Source of the DNA: Silene latifolia | Taxonomy: Eukaryota; Streptophyta; Magnoliopsida; Caryophyllales; Caryophyllaceae | Direction: 5' to 3' | NCBI RefSeq assembly: GCF_048544455.1 | Contig: NC_133537.1 | Coordinates: 313,740,238-313,804,237 of the forward strand | Length of the DNA stretch: 64,000 bases | Shown: one piece after another, positions 35,801-47,600 of the stretch | Layout: the number at the start of each line of letters is the position of its first letter | How positions within the stretch are numbered: the stretch's first letter is position 1 | The notes under the pieces: model-generated | Seen by the model: the letters and a program-made list of their open reading frames with translations, nothing else | What the model was told of the DNA's origin: nothing | Databases searched by the model: none | Program-made: the position numbers and the translations under genes

Positions 35801-35924
35801 TCCATTTGGGGGAAAAGCCCCAAATTTTCGAATTAATTGGGTTGAAAACCCTAATTTTTTCGATCCAAGTTGAGCAAATATAGAAGATTAATGCAAGAAT
35901 GAGACACATACCTCGATTAGTCAT
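32897..35924 (-). pseudogene. Tat-A antisense gene 2: eight-exon plant mobile domain (PMD) gene
   Basis: Hand model, - strand: exons 35924-35912, 35306-35029, 34920-34198, 34115-33954, 33870-33557, 33472-33320, 33233-33141, 33039-32897. All introns are GT-AG; six are 82-108 bp and the first is 605 bp. Phases agree for exons 1-4 and 6-7. The start reads MTNRGDEASTSGRVPMEID. Exon 3 has FHMPFGEVGVTLEDYDAISG, exon 4 AWVYSYFPGLAPKR and HGVYRRDVNALQLDS, exon 5 WVPRPWAEY: the plant mobile domain pattern, a transposon-linked family of unknown chemistry. The last exon is a coiled coil (LRELEVRDAEIAALAGRVAE). Breaks: TGA 34735, TAG 34579, TGA 34570, a one-base shift in exon 5 near 33640, and a phase error entering exon 8. 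Confidence 0.82.
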
Positions 35925-36051
35925 GATTAATGCAAGCTTTCGAATCAAACCTTGGTGAAAATGGTTAGGATTTGAGAGAGTATTGTGTGATTTGTGTTTC
36001 GAAACAAATGAAACAATCCCTCTGTTTATCGCGTTTTTACGCAGAAAATAC

Positions 36052-36092
36052 ACCCTTGGGAACAGATGCAGCAGGCGCTGCGCCTCTTCCTA
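36052..36092. repeat. LTR-type GC-rich block upstream of antisense gene 2
   Basis: Reads CCCTTGGGAACAGATGCAGC, then GCGCTGCGCCTCTTCC, matching the Tat LTR block at 20435-20470 and 37425-37460. It lies about 130-170 bp upstream of the ATG of antisense gene 2. A weaker TATA-like GATAAACAGAGG (- strand) lies between, near 36016-36027. Confidence 0.85.
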
Positions 36093-36337
36093 GCGTTCCC
36101 TCCATACGAGTTTTTCAAAAATTCGTTATGAGTTCGTTATTTGTGGGCCCATCTTTGGTGCGCCTCTTCTCCGATGCTATTTTATCTTTTTGGTCCATTT
36201 GACGATTATCTTTCATTTCGGCCCGCATTTCTAGGCCAATAGCAGACTATTACACGTTATTTATTGCTTCCAAGACTTTGCTTGTCACAACGAGCGAATA
36301 TTCCTTCACAGGTGTTTCAACACGCCTTCATTATATT

Positions 36338-36452
36338 TCCCCAACGAGAGTAAGCGGATAGACTTTCTCTCTCGAGGCATGGAGATTAGTTCCCGATTAT
36401 GTTCCCCAACGAGAGTAAGCGGATAGACTTTCCCTCTCGAGACATGGAGATC
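36338..36452. repeat. Tandem duplication, 63 bp unit
   Basis: TTCCCCAACGAGAGTAAGCG starts at 36338 and again at 36401, followed both times by GATAGACTTTC.CTCTCGAG.CATGGAGAT. It lies in the Tat-A 3' untranslated region. Confidence 0.88.
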
Positions 36453-37008
36453 AACATCAGCCCCTATTTCTTCCGAAGTTTGTTTGAAGCTGAACACGAA
36501 CAGATTTCTCCTAGCAGTTCCCGCCTGTGTCCTGCTACTCACAGTATTTCTTGTTTCCCCTCGGAGTGCAATAAAGATGTCGTTCTCCATAAGTTCCGAA
36601 ACCAGTAGAGTTCCTACACTCGAGCCTTATTTACCCTTTAGTTTAAACTTATATTCGGGCCTCCTTCCCGCCAATGCTTTCCTTTAGGGCCCCATACCCT
36701 AGCACCAATCCTTATATATCTTTTAGGTCTCACCCTTAGCTCCTATGCAGCTCCGGAAGCATCTCGAGGAAGAAGTCTCAGGTATGGTCTCCTCTTATGG
36801 CTGGCGAGCCTCCTTACGTAGTCTAATGGACTTTAAACGACCCTCCCCGATAGTCGATAGACTCTAAAATGTTCCCGACGACAGGTCCTTGGTTCAGACC
36901 CCTTGAGCTGCCTCACGTCGCCATAGTCGTCAGGTTGTAATCTTCGATTGACCTGATGGCTATACTTTGACTTTCGCCTTGTCCAAGCCTCAGTCAAAGT
37001 GGGGGCTC
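36453..37008 (+). other. Tat-A 3' untranslated region and polypurine tract
   Basis: Non-coding. It ends in AAAGTGGGGGCTC at 36996-37008, directly before the 3' LTR, the expected polypurine tract. The same tract, inverted, marks the Tat-B 3' LTR at 58439-58452. Confidence 0.8.
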
Positions 37009-38699
37009 TGTAGATACCTCATTTATGCACCTCTCGCAAACCACCCGGTGATGATTGGGCCGCATGTTTGATACGCGGAACGATTTGTGATAGTTTGTAA
37101 GTTTATCGTCAAACGATTGCTCAAACATTAATGTCTACCTCTTAGTTGTTATCTACGTGCCGATACGGTCGTTTTGACAGTAATTAGAGTACATTTAGAG
37201 TCCGGGTCTAAAACCGTCTTCATTTTCTGATAACCGTTAAATCCCGAGTTAGAATGTTCTGGAATGTTCCGGATATTTCTATTCCATATTTTATAAATAT
37301 TTCACAATCTTTATTCTTTGGTAAACAATTTCCCGTAATATTCATACAAAATATTAAGGAAAACCAAAATATTCCGTCCTACTATAACTTAAACACGGAA
37401 ATCTTTCTTCCGCAGGAGGAAACCACTTGGGAACAGACGCAGCAGGTGCTGCACCTCTTCCACGAGACGCAGTGACTGCTGCGCCTCTTCCCAGGCCCTT
37501 TTCTGCGTATTTCTCGTATCTTTTTCATATCTTTCCGAGATTCACTTCCAAAGACTCTCCGAAACCCTAATTCGTTCACGTGATTAGTATAAATAGGAGC
37601 CTTCGCTCCTCATATTTCTCACGCGATTGTCCGCCCTTCTCTTCTCCCTTTGCATTCTAGACCTTTGTTCTTACTTTTTGGCGTCTACGTGCTTGAACTT
37701 TCGACCACGTAAGCTCGGATCATTCTGAGTACCAGCCTCGTTTGCATGACCGACCAATTTGACCAACTCCACAATCAATCAACTTAATTAATCTAATCGT
37801 TTTCCTCTTACGAGGGCACTTTCATATTTGCATTATAGTTCGAGTCGAGCATCGCTAATTGATAACTTAGTCCTTCTCGTTTCGTCAAACATGTAAGTAT
37901 GAAGGTGTAAATCTCTCTTTTATTATTGTTCTTTACTTTTTGTATCATTGTTGTAAGGTTTATGTCGAAAATACTTATTAAAACCGATTTCCAAAACCGT
38001 ACTTTAAAATCTGTTTTTGCGGATTTCCAGAAGACAGACCGTCGAGAAAGGACGCAGCAACTGCTGCGCCTCTTCGAAGGAGCGCAGTTCCTGCTGCGCC
38101 TCTTCGTGAGGCTGCCGTAGTTCCTGCTTCCGTTCTTCTTCCTTCGTCCTCTGTAATTCGTTCGTGTTTATTTGTTTCGTTTGTTTCCTGTTAATTCTTT
38201 GACATAATAGCTTATCATCTCACATGTATATTAATCATCATCATTAACATGTTTAATTCGTCATTAAATTCGACTTAAATCCCTTATAATCTCATATTTG
38301 TGGGTTTTCGTCATTAAATTCAATCCGGGTTGTAGGAATTCGATTTGTTCATATCGGATTTCTGGAATTCGATCCTTGATATATTTTCATCTGTTATTCA
38401 TGATATTCGTCATTATTTTGTCATTAATTCATCATGTTTAGTCTATTTTGTTCAGTCATGTCATTAATCAATCATTCTTCCATGTAAATAATCCGTTTGC
38501 ATCCGTCTCATCCATGTTTTGTTGCTTTTGATGGGCTTCAGTTCGGGGTGGGTGTGTCCGGTGGAGGAGAGGCTATCTTGACAAGGCACGAGGTATTCGA
38601 ACGGTTCCAATTTCCCATAAAAATTGGTGGCGACTCCAACAAAATGCAAACGCTTGTTCTCTTCCTCCCAAGCGCCCCCGTGGGCCCCCGCTGTCCACA
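37009..38699 (+). repeat. Tat-A 3' LTR with internal deletion
   Basis: 1691 bp against 2415 bp for the 5' copy. It follows the 5' LTR to the GTTTTGTTGCTTTT phrase (near 38528), then has about 50 bp of unrelated DNA, and resumes at GGCACGAGGTATTCG (near 38585). About 780 bp matching 21528-22312 are missing. TATA box at 37588-37596. Confidence 0.93.
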
Positions 38700-39173
38700 A
38701 TATGCATGCAATGCAACATTCACAGATTAATCCTAGCATGTGAATTAAACTATATCGGTGAAAAAATAATTAGGCAATTAATTAAGTCGAATTGGGATTT
38801 AGAATTGATTGCATGTGAGAGATCAAGTAAATAATAAATACATAAATAATAAATACGATAAATGAAAACAATAATTAAAACTACAATGATTTAATTGATT
38901 TAAATCAAAACTTAAAACGGAATTTTGAAGATAAAAAAAGGAGGAAAAATAAAAGGTTAGAAATTATTGTAATAAAATAGGTCAGATTAAGGGTGATATT
39001 ACGATTATTAGTTAGTTTAACACGTAATTAAAGGCTACGTCAAAGCGAGAAAAAAAGTTCAAGGATAGAAATAATCTCAGAACAGACGCAACATCTGCTG
39101 CGTCCCTTGGAAGGGGCGCAGCTACTCCTGCGTCTGTTCTTGAGTTGAGCTCTGTCTGTGAAGCCAGAACCGT
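38700..39173 (-). repeat. Tat-B 3' LTR, piece 2
   Basis: The reverse complement continues the match to the Tat-A LTR that stopped at 20020: ATGTTGCATTGCATGCAT lies at 38700-38717 (inverted) and in the LTR at 22067. It includes a GC-rich block at 39070-39145 of the CAGACGCAACATCTGCTGCG type. It ends at the Athila insertion. Confidence 0.88.
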
Positions 39174-40471
39174 TGATGCGCTGCCGTTATGTGCACCAAA
39201 AATAAAAATTATAAAACCTATTAGGACTAACAGAAGCTAGTGGTAACAGGGTCAATCCGCAGGGAGGTAAGGAGTTAAGTTGTTTTATTTTAGTCTATGA
39301 ATTTCTGGGGGGTTTTGGATTGGATTAAATCTAATAAAATAAAATAAGAATGCAAATAACGAAAGAAATGTAAACAATAATTAAAAGAAGGCTAAGACGA
39401 TCGGTTCACTGTAGCTACGATGGCGGTAAACCTAGGTAAGTCTGAATTAATCATGTAAGATGGGCAAATAACAGATCCTCTCGGTCCGAGTTAACTAGTA
39501 GCTCCTTTCGGCCTATGCTACTAATCCCTAAGTCTCACTAAAACTAGCTCTCGCCCTGAATAGTGATTCCTAAAGCTTAAATTACTTATCTTTCGATCTT
39601 AACAATTTAGTCGTCTCAAATCATTAATCAATTTTCCCTCCCCTATCTCTCGATCTTGTGGGTCGGTCAAATACTAAGCATTTAACTAGTCGCATGCATT
39701 CAATTTTGTCAAATATTGCAATTAAAACATTGAAACGATGCTAATCTAACACGACGCAATCGATCGACCAACGGATACAGTCGATCGACCAACAAGGTCA
39801 GTCGCTCGACCATACCCCGACTCAGGTCTACCTATCTTACGCCATCTACACTACGGATCCCCTCACATCTTAGCGCGGGAGATTTAGCTACTCATACTGG
39901 AATTAATAATGATAACGAAACTAAAGATACAAATAACAGAATTCATAATTAAATTAAATAAACAGTAAAACCGCATAAAAGAAGGAATTAGGGCTCAGGG
40001 ATTCTAACTAATCAATTCTAATCTATATAGAAAGAACAAAATTTAGAGCAAGAAATACCAGAAATAAGGAAAGCAGGAAGAACAAACCCGGATGCAAAGA
40101 AGAACTTTATTGAAATACTTAAGAAAACTGTAAACTAGGTATGATAAATCTGAACCCCTAATACAAAATTAATAAATGAATGATCCTTCCCCTAAAGCAG
40201 CAGGAAGAGTTACGTTATATAGAAGTATTACATAAAACTCTTCTTGAAACCTAATTACAAATGGGCTTAGGTTAAAAATCTTTTAATTCCCGTCAGGTTG
40301 CACAAGCGGTCGATCGACCAAAGGTCGAGATTATCAGAAGCTTCTGATTTGGAAATAAAACTTGTTCGCCAGCTCACGTGGTCGATCGATCATGGGACAC
40401 AGTCTATCGACTGACTGCTCTTCCTGCAGTCAACTGTCGAGATTATCAGAAGCTTCTGATTTGGAAATAAA
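39174..40471 (-). repeat. Athila 3' LTR (left copy), truncated and rearranged
   Basis: Matches 54084-55377 closely, then breaks off after CAGTCAACTG (40436). There a 35 bp copy of sequence already present at 40325-40359 (TCGAGATTATCAGAAGCTTC...) is pasted in, leading directly to the polypurine-like CTTGGGGACAAGCAAAGG (- strand). About 300 bp of the U3 start are absent. Confidence 0.88.
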
Positions 40472-42043
40472 CCTTTGCTTGTCCCCAAGCAAGAACTAGA
40501 ATCGATCTTAAAATCTAATTGGAACAATTTCAATCTCAGAGCGAAATGCAACTATAAAGCCTAAACCAGTTTAATGCTAAAAATCAACAATCAATTAGTA
40601 ATATGAATCTTGCAAACGAGTTATGTAGTCGTCAAAAATTGCTGAACCGTCAACTATAGAGACTTATCATTATGGACTCTCACGGGTCGCTCATATCACA
40701 CATAAGCACAGGTGAATATATGTAAAAGATAGAAATAAGAAATTTTGTAATGACACTCACCTAACTACGACCTATAAAAACATGCCTGCAATCTAATATG
40801 AAAATAATCTCTACAACCGTACATATGCATTCCAACCATAAAAGACCATGACATATGCCGAGGTAAATTTGGATATGTGAGGCTATGGGTAAGAAGGGGC
40901 TAAAATGAATTTGGATAAAGGAGTTAAAGCCAAGCTAGTAACTACTGAAAACCAAACTATAAAATATTCCAACTTCTTGCTCAAGGTTAAACAATAAAGC
41001 GGTGCTAATAGTAAGCACAAATCTCACATTCTCCACAATATATCAATTCCCCAAATAATATAAATAGCAACATGGGAACAAAATCACCATCTAATGAAGA
41101 TTCAATGATGTGATTTTTCGAATTTTCTTTCGCTACTGCAGCAAGCAGTCGATAGACCAAGTGGGACGGTCGATCGACAGATCCTCTTTTTTTTTCGAAT
41201 TCCTGTTTCTTTTTTCTTCTCTTATTTTTCTTTCTTTCTTTTTTTCTCTTTCCCTTCAACATTTCACCAACATATTCTCAACACGAGACATAAAAACCAA
41301 AATGCAATAAAATATTCCCGAACGACTACCAATACTAGCTCAGCAAGGGTAGGCTAAATATGGAATGTAGCTTATGGGACAAAAAAGGCAAATTTGGCTT
41401 TTGTGGGGCTTATGGGTAAAATGGATAAAAGGGAACCTCTACCACATGTGTCAACAAACCACAAACCGAATGCATACAGGTATTAAGCAGGTTAAGTTCA
41501 TATTTATGCATATTGATATAACATGTCTCATAAGGAGTACTACTCACATTCCTAAATAAACCGGTCATGGATGACACCAGTTATAAAGCTCTAAAACTCA
41601 GAATATAATGTAGTTTGCCAAAAATCTAAGTCAAGTCTCAAGATTCAGCGAATAAATTAACGAAAACTCGTAGACTATGCATATATGATTCTACTAATAA
41701 CATGTTAATTAAGTACGGCTTAGGCATAAACAGCTGAAAATGCAATGTCATCATTGAATTACTACCGTTCCGACTCGACCTACATGCTAAAATAAACGTG
41801 CAATTTTTTGAATTTTTGAAATTTTTCAATTTTTTTTGAATTTTTGTATATATATAGGAAATGAAATAAACAATGAAAGATAAAAACTAAACGTGAATGC
41901 AAAACAGAATGAATGCAACGCAAAACCCTTCCCCAAACCAAATCACACAATGCCCTCATTGTGCAAAATCATAGTATAAAGAAGCGAAAGGAAATGGGGA
42001 GTTGCGATAACTAACTAAACAAAACATGAATTTAATCTCGAAA
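40472..42043 (-). other. Athila 3' internal region, non-coding
   Basis: No coding frame on either strand; short frames are low-complexity. A single GTCGATCGAC-type motif occurs near 41168. The polypurine-like tract is at its right-LTR-facing edge, 40472-40490. Confidence 0.6.
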
Positions 42044-42054
42044 CACTACAAAGA

Positions 42055-42510
42055 AAAGCTTCCATAGCGACGGAAAAATCCGTCGCAAATATGCCAATCC
42101 CGTCGTAAATACAGAACTTGCGACGGATTTATTCCGTCGCTTTATTACGTCGCAAAATTTAGTTTTGCGACGGGAATTCCGTTGCAAAGTAAAATCTGCG
42201 ACGGATAAAAGCGTCACAGCTACCCGTCGCAAAAGATGGACTTGCGACGAAATTTCCGTCACAGTTCACTGTTCATGGGAGGCCACGTAGGCACGATGGT
42301 CAACCAGAAAGTCAAAATATGCGACGGAAAATCCATCGCAGAACACTGTTCATACAGGCCACGTAGGCACATTAGTCAACCAGAAAGTCAACATTTGCGA
42401 TGGAAATTCCGTCGCAGAACACTGTTCATAAAGGCCACGTGTCCCTTAAGTCAACCCATTAGTCAAACTTCGCGACGGAAAATCCGTCGCAAATTCCGTC
42501 GCAGGGCAAA
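42055..42510. repeat. CACTA-B left subterminal palindrome array
   Basis: Repeated GCGACGG / CCGTCGC units, often joined as GCGACGGAAATTCCGTCGC. Three roughly 75 bp units (ACTGTTCAT...GGCCACGTAGGCAC...GTCAACCAGAAAGTCAA) run in tandem from about 42265 to 42450. These are likely binding sites for the element's accessory protein; inference by analogy with En/Spm. Confidence 0.9.
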
Positions 42511-42779
42511 ATGAACCAGGGGGTTTACAGCGTTTTTCCAGCTCCCCAATTACTTAGAAAGCAATTACATACTCCCGGTTTCCTGCAAACATACAGAAAA
42601 TCCAGCAATTGACAAATTCACAACTCGTTCAAGACGAGATTTCCAAACAACGTTTTCGCATTAACTTAAAATCAAAAGTTTACATAAGTTTAGTACAATA
42701 ACTGTTCAACAAAGAGAGCTAAATAAGTCCATAAACCGGGAGTAGGAGTGATAACTACTAATCAACTAACAACTACTAA

Positions 42780-44300
42780 TCAATACACGGGAGTAGGAGT
42801 AGGCCTAGCATTGTCGCCACCATCATCATCAAAGTCATTTCTAGCTTGATATACACCTCCGGGGTTACAAGTTTGAGTAGTAAAACCTTGTTGGCTCAAG
42901 AACTCCTCTATTGCCGCAAGCCTTTGAGATTGTTCGGCCTCGACTTGCTTAAGTCGGGCATTCTCTTTTGCGACTCTACCAACAAAACCCGGAGTATGAG
43001 GAGTAGAAAAGAGGTTACCAGTCGAGCGGCGGTGGTGCTCCCAAATTTGTGGTGCTGCATTTCCCGCTCCAAGTACTCTACCTTTATTATCAAATCCTCC
43101 ATGTTCTTCAATATAAATCTCATTATCATCGATGTTCTCGACCCCTTGACTCTGAAGCTGAGTTTTCTTTGAGATGATCTTACCCTATATCAATAAAAAA
43201 ACGAAAGATAAGATACCATCTACTAAATAATCATGATTGAAAAAATGAGTTAAAAATTAAATAATTATAGTAACTTACGAAGAGTTGACTGCCTTTTTTG
43301 GATAACCATCCTTTTGTGCTATGCTTCCTTGTCTTCTCCAACAACGCAGCGGACGGAATTTCTCCTTTCCCATCTTTATCAACCTACAATTTTGATACTT
43401 GTTAAATATAATTACTAACTTTAAATAAAGTTAAAGAAAAAAAAGGTAATAAATTAAAAAAGGAAGTGAAGAAATTACCATTGAATCCATATATTGCAAT
43501 GTGTTTTTTCGACCCATTAGGTGAGTACCCAACGCCTTCCTCTTCTCGTCACATCCCGACTTACGGTTAACCGAATTCTGCTCCGATCTTTCCGTGAAAG
43601 TAGGTTCTTCAAGTGGTCTATTCTTCAATCTACGGTGCAACTCAACACTAATCCAATCCGGCTTTTCATGCTCTTCCTTATGATACGCTCGATAAATCAT
43701 TTGCCGTAAACGGGTCTTCATGGCATCTTCCCAAGCCTTCTTAACCCTTGCCTTGTCGCGGGGATCGTAACTAACACGCCACTGTTCAATAAACAATAAA
43801 GTTAGAAAATAAACTTCATTGTAAATAAATATAAAATAAATGAATAAAATACCTAATATTAAATTAAATGACAATTGCTAATACCTCAAACCAATTCCAC
43901 CAATCCTTCTTTATAGTAGATGACGCTGATTTCCAATTAGGAGAATGTTCTTTGTAGTTGCATCCAATATTATTCGATATCAAGTTCACAACGGATTCAT
44001 GACTGAACCTAAAAAAAATGACAATATAATAAATATATATCGTTATAAAAATGACAATATAATAAATATATAATAAAAATGAAAATATAATAAATATAAA
44101 TCGTTATAAAAATAATTAATTACGAAAAAATAACATACTTACCAAACGCCATCTTGCTCAAGAGAATCGAGATGAATTTTGTCAACTTGCACATTTTGTT
44201 GTTCTTGTTGATGACCTGCTGGTATTTCTTCATTCTCGTTTTCATGTCCTTGGTTTCCTGCATTACTATTACTACCATGTCTTCGTCTCCTCGTCGCCAT
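42780..44300 (-). CDS. CACTA-B accessory (TNP1/Transposase_24-like) gene, five exons, apparently intact
   Basis: Hand model: exons 44300-44143, 44008-43885, 43781-43479, 43383-43279, 43184-42780. Every intron is GT-AG, all phases agree, and no stop falls inside, giving 364 residues. It starts MATRRRRHGSNSNAGNQG, ends ARPTPTPVY, and the middle has the family-like block NPSW-type NWKSASSTIKKDWWNWFE then RDKARVKKAWEDAMKTRLRQ. The C-terminal part holds a likely coiled coil (ENARLKQVEAEQSQRLAAIEEFL). In En/Spm the equivalent protein binds subterminal repeats and helps TNP2. Its open state contrasts with the broken TNP2 of the same element. Family assignment is by pattern memory. Confidence 0.82.
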
Positions 44301-44679
44301 AGAAACCAACTAAATTCTTCAACATTGTTAGAAATCAAATAATAGCCATAAAATAAAATATTAAATAATAGCAACAAAGTAAGAAATTGGCAAAGTAAGA
44401 AATCAAATAATAGCAACAAAATAAGAAATTGGCAAAGTAAGAAATCAAATAATCATATAATAGCAACAAAGTAAGAAATTAAATAGTACTCCCTCCCTCT
44501 CGGTCAACTAATCAAATAATAGCAACAAAGTAAAAAAATAAGATTGAATAAAAAGTAAGATTGAATGAAAACAAACTAGATTTCATTAAATTAAGCCATA
44601 CGGCATCTACAACTAATAGTACCAACAAAGTAATAAGATTGAATGAAAGGGTACAAAACATATACAACTAATATAAATC

Positions 44680-47600
44680 CTAGTCATTATCATCACTTAA
44701 ATTAGTGTTTTCGTTGCGTTCAAAAAGCGAATCTAAAAAATCCTCATCATCATCTTCTTCTAAATACTTCTTCAAAGCCTCCTCTCCTAACTCTTCCTCA
44801 TCTTCCTCCTCTTGCATATCATCATTCTGTACTTGCATTTCATCTCCTTGCATTTCTTCTTGTTCCTCCTCCACATTTTCATTCTCATCTTCTATTTCAA
44901 TTATTGCCAATGTTGTATCACCATTATTAACATCTTCTTGAAAGATAGATTCATCAGTAGGAGCATCAACTTGTGATCTTGCCTTTATTTTAAATACTGC
45001 TGACCACTGATCTTTATCTCTTTTGATAATTGGATAAGGAGCATAGAAAACTTGTTCCACTTGATATGCTAACACAAATGGGTCATATTTTGGAAATTTT
45101 TTGCTCCGATTAACATCCACAAGTTTATATTCCTTATGTACTTGCATTCCTCTTTCTAAGTTATCTATCCAATTACATTTGAATAAAATAACCTTGTAAG
45201 GGTTTTTCTCGCCAGTATAAGACAACTCAACAACTTCATTTAGGGTTCCATAGTAGTTAGCTCCTTCAGTCGAACTCACACACACTCCATTGTTAATTGT
45301 CGACTTTTCCAAATCTTTCCCATCTATGAAAGCTCAAAATTTGTAACCATTGATGGAATAACGCTTCCATGTTCTTACTTGTCTTGAAAGTCCATTTGCT
45401 AAGGCAACTACAACTGGATCTTTTAAATTATTTACCTAGAATTAATGATAATGAACCAATTATTTACCAAATAATAATATAATTAAAATAAGCATTATAG
45501 AATATATATTATTTACTTACTTGACCTCTAAGCCAGTCAGGGAATTTTGTTTCAAATTTGTTCCAAATATCCTCGGCCATAGAAACCTCAGGATATTCTC
45601 TTTTGATGTAATCCTCAAACAACCTATTCAAAAATGCCAAATTAAGTTTTGAATTAATTTTTGCATGTTTTACTATTGAAACAACATTTAAAATTAAAAT
45701 TTTTTTCACCTACCTTTTCATACGTTTCAACTCATCAGAATCACAATTAGATAAAACATAGAGGTGTGCACGTTCATATTCGTTATCTTCCAAAAATCTT
45801 TCACGACATTTTCCAGAAGTAGTGCCCTCATGATCTTGAAATAGCTCGGGAAAGGTAGAATACTTCGCCTTTTTCTGACCTATGTCAAGGTCTTTTGCCT
45901 TCGTGTCTATATGTTCTTCAAAGTAAAAAGAACAAAAATTTGCTATTTCTTCAAGCAAATATGCGTTGCATAATGACCCTTGAACACGAGCTTTATTTCC
46001 AATTTTTTGTTTCAAATGATTCAAGAATCTACAAAAAAATCGGTTAAGAATGAATGACATTAAGTAATAACCTTAAAAGGCTTCGTAAAAGATATTGATA
46101 TTACCTCTCAAAAGGATACATCCACCTATATTGCACAGGACCACCCACTTTCACTTCATATGGCAAATGAATTGGCAGATGTTCCATTGAGTTAAAAAAT
46201 GAAGGTGGAAGTATTTTTTCCAATTTGCAGAATATCTCGACAATATTTTTCTCGAGACTTGTTATTTTTTCAATTTGTACTGATGAAGTACACAAGCCTC
46301 TGAAAAATTGACTAATCTCAGTTATGGCATTCCACTCATTTTTAGGGAGAAGGTGCCTTAAGCAACCGGCAGTAAACGCTCCATAAACACATGACAGTCA
46401 TGGCTTTTCAAGCCATGTAGCTTCAACTCATTCATATCGACACATCTTCTCAAATCTGAAGCATAGCCGTCTGGAAACTTTAAATTACATATCCAATCAC
46501 ACAACACTTTCTTCGCTCTTTTTCAAAACGATTTGAATCCACCTTTCGCGACCTTGAACAAAGTTGTAACATGTCTTTTTGTGCATTTGGGTTCAAGGTT
46601 GTCTTGTCTTTTCTATCCATCACCATGTGAATTAGTTGTTCGAAAAAAAATTTCTCAATATGCATGACATCAAGGTTATGTCGAATTAGTAGTGTGCTCC
46701 AATATGGAAGCTCCCAAAAAATACTTTGTTTCCACCACCCAATTCGTTTCGCTTTAACCGTTCTCAATTCATGGTCAGATGCGTCCACGATTTTTGGTAA
46801 ATCTTTCACACATTCCCACACTTGTTCGCCCGATAACCTCGTTCCAGCAACATCGTTCTCTATTCTTCCTTTTCGAAAGTGGACCTTATCCTTGTGAAAA
46901 GTATGATCAGTGTCTAAATATTGTCTATGACAATCAAACCAACTCCATTTTCTGCTATGCTGAAGCCAAATCGATTTAGTCTCTTTTTTCGTACAACATG
47001 GACATGCATTCTCACCAGCAATTGACCAACCAGATAACATGCCATAAGCAGGAAAGTCGTTGATCGTCCATAGGAGTGTGGCTCTTAAGTCGAAGTTTTA
47101 TTTCCTAGACACGTCATATGTAAACAATCCCGCGTCCCACAATTGCTTCAACTCGTGAATTAGAGGCTGTAAATAGACGTCAAGCTTTTGTTTGGGACTC
47201 TTTGGTCCAGGAATAATTAATGTTAAGAATATAAATTGTCTTTTCATGCATAGCCAGGGTGGTAAATTGTAAGGTGTAAGCATCACCGGCCAGCATGAAT
47301 ACAAGTTCCCGAATGGCCCAAAAGCCGAGAAACCATCGGTACAAAGTCCAAGTCTAACATTCCGAGGCTCAGATGCAAAAGAAGGATAAAGATGATCAAA
47401 ATGTTTCCAAGCCTCACTGTCACTTGGATGAGACATTGTCCCACTAACTCGGGGGTTTTCATAATGCCAACGCATTTGTTCCGCGAGGTTTTTTGTGGCA
47501 TACATTCGTTACAAACGTGGCCCTATTGGGAAATAATTTAAGAAATTTTCAGGGATCCTTTTGCCATTTGCATTCTTTGCACTTTTGTACCTAGCTCTAC

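Larger units (their letters stand above)
20021..38699 (+). mobile_element. Tat-A: full-length Ty3/gypsy Tat (Ogre/Retand-type) retrotransposon, 18.7 kb
   Basis: LTRs begin TGTAGATACCTC at 20021 and 37009 and end CTGTCCACA at 22435 and 38699. The flanks ATATG at 20016-20020 and 38700-38704 match. Inside are a PBS (TGGCGACTCCGCTGGGGA), gag-protease-RT-RNase H-second RNase H-integrase in one order on +, then two opposite-strand genes, then a polypurine tract (AAAGTGGGGGCTC) at the 3' LTR. The second (archaeal-type) RNase H and the antisense genes are hallmarks of the Tat lineage. It landed inside the 3' LTR of the opposite-strand relative Tat-B. Frameshifts and six nonsense codons in gag-pol show it is dead. 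Confidence 0.96.

Noticed and set aside
36138..36687. Short frames in the Tat-A 3' region
   Set aside because: Overlap the 63 bp duplication and untranslated DNA; no homology to gag, pol or the antisense genes.
41005..41310. Lys/Glu-rich and Phe-rich frames in the Athila 3' region
   Set aside because: Arise from a poly-pyrimidine tract at about 41185-41255; no domain.
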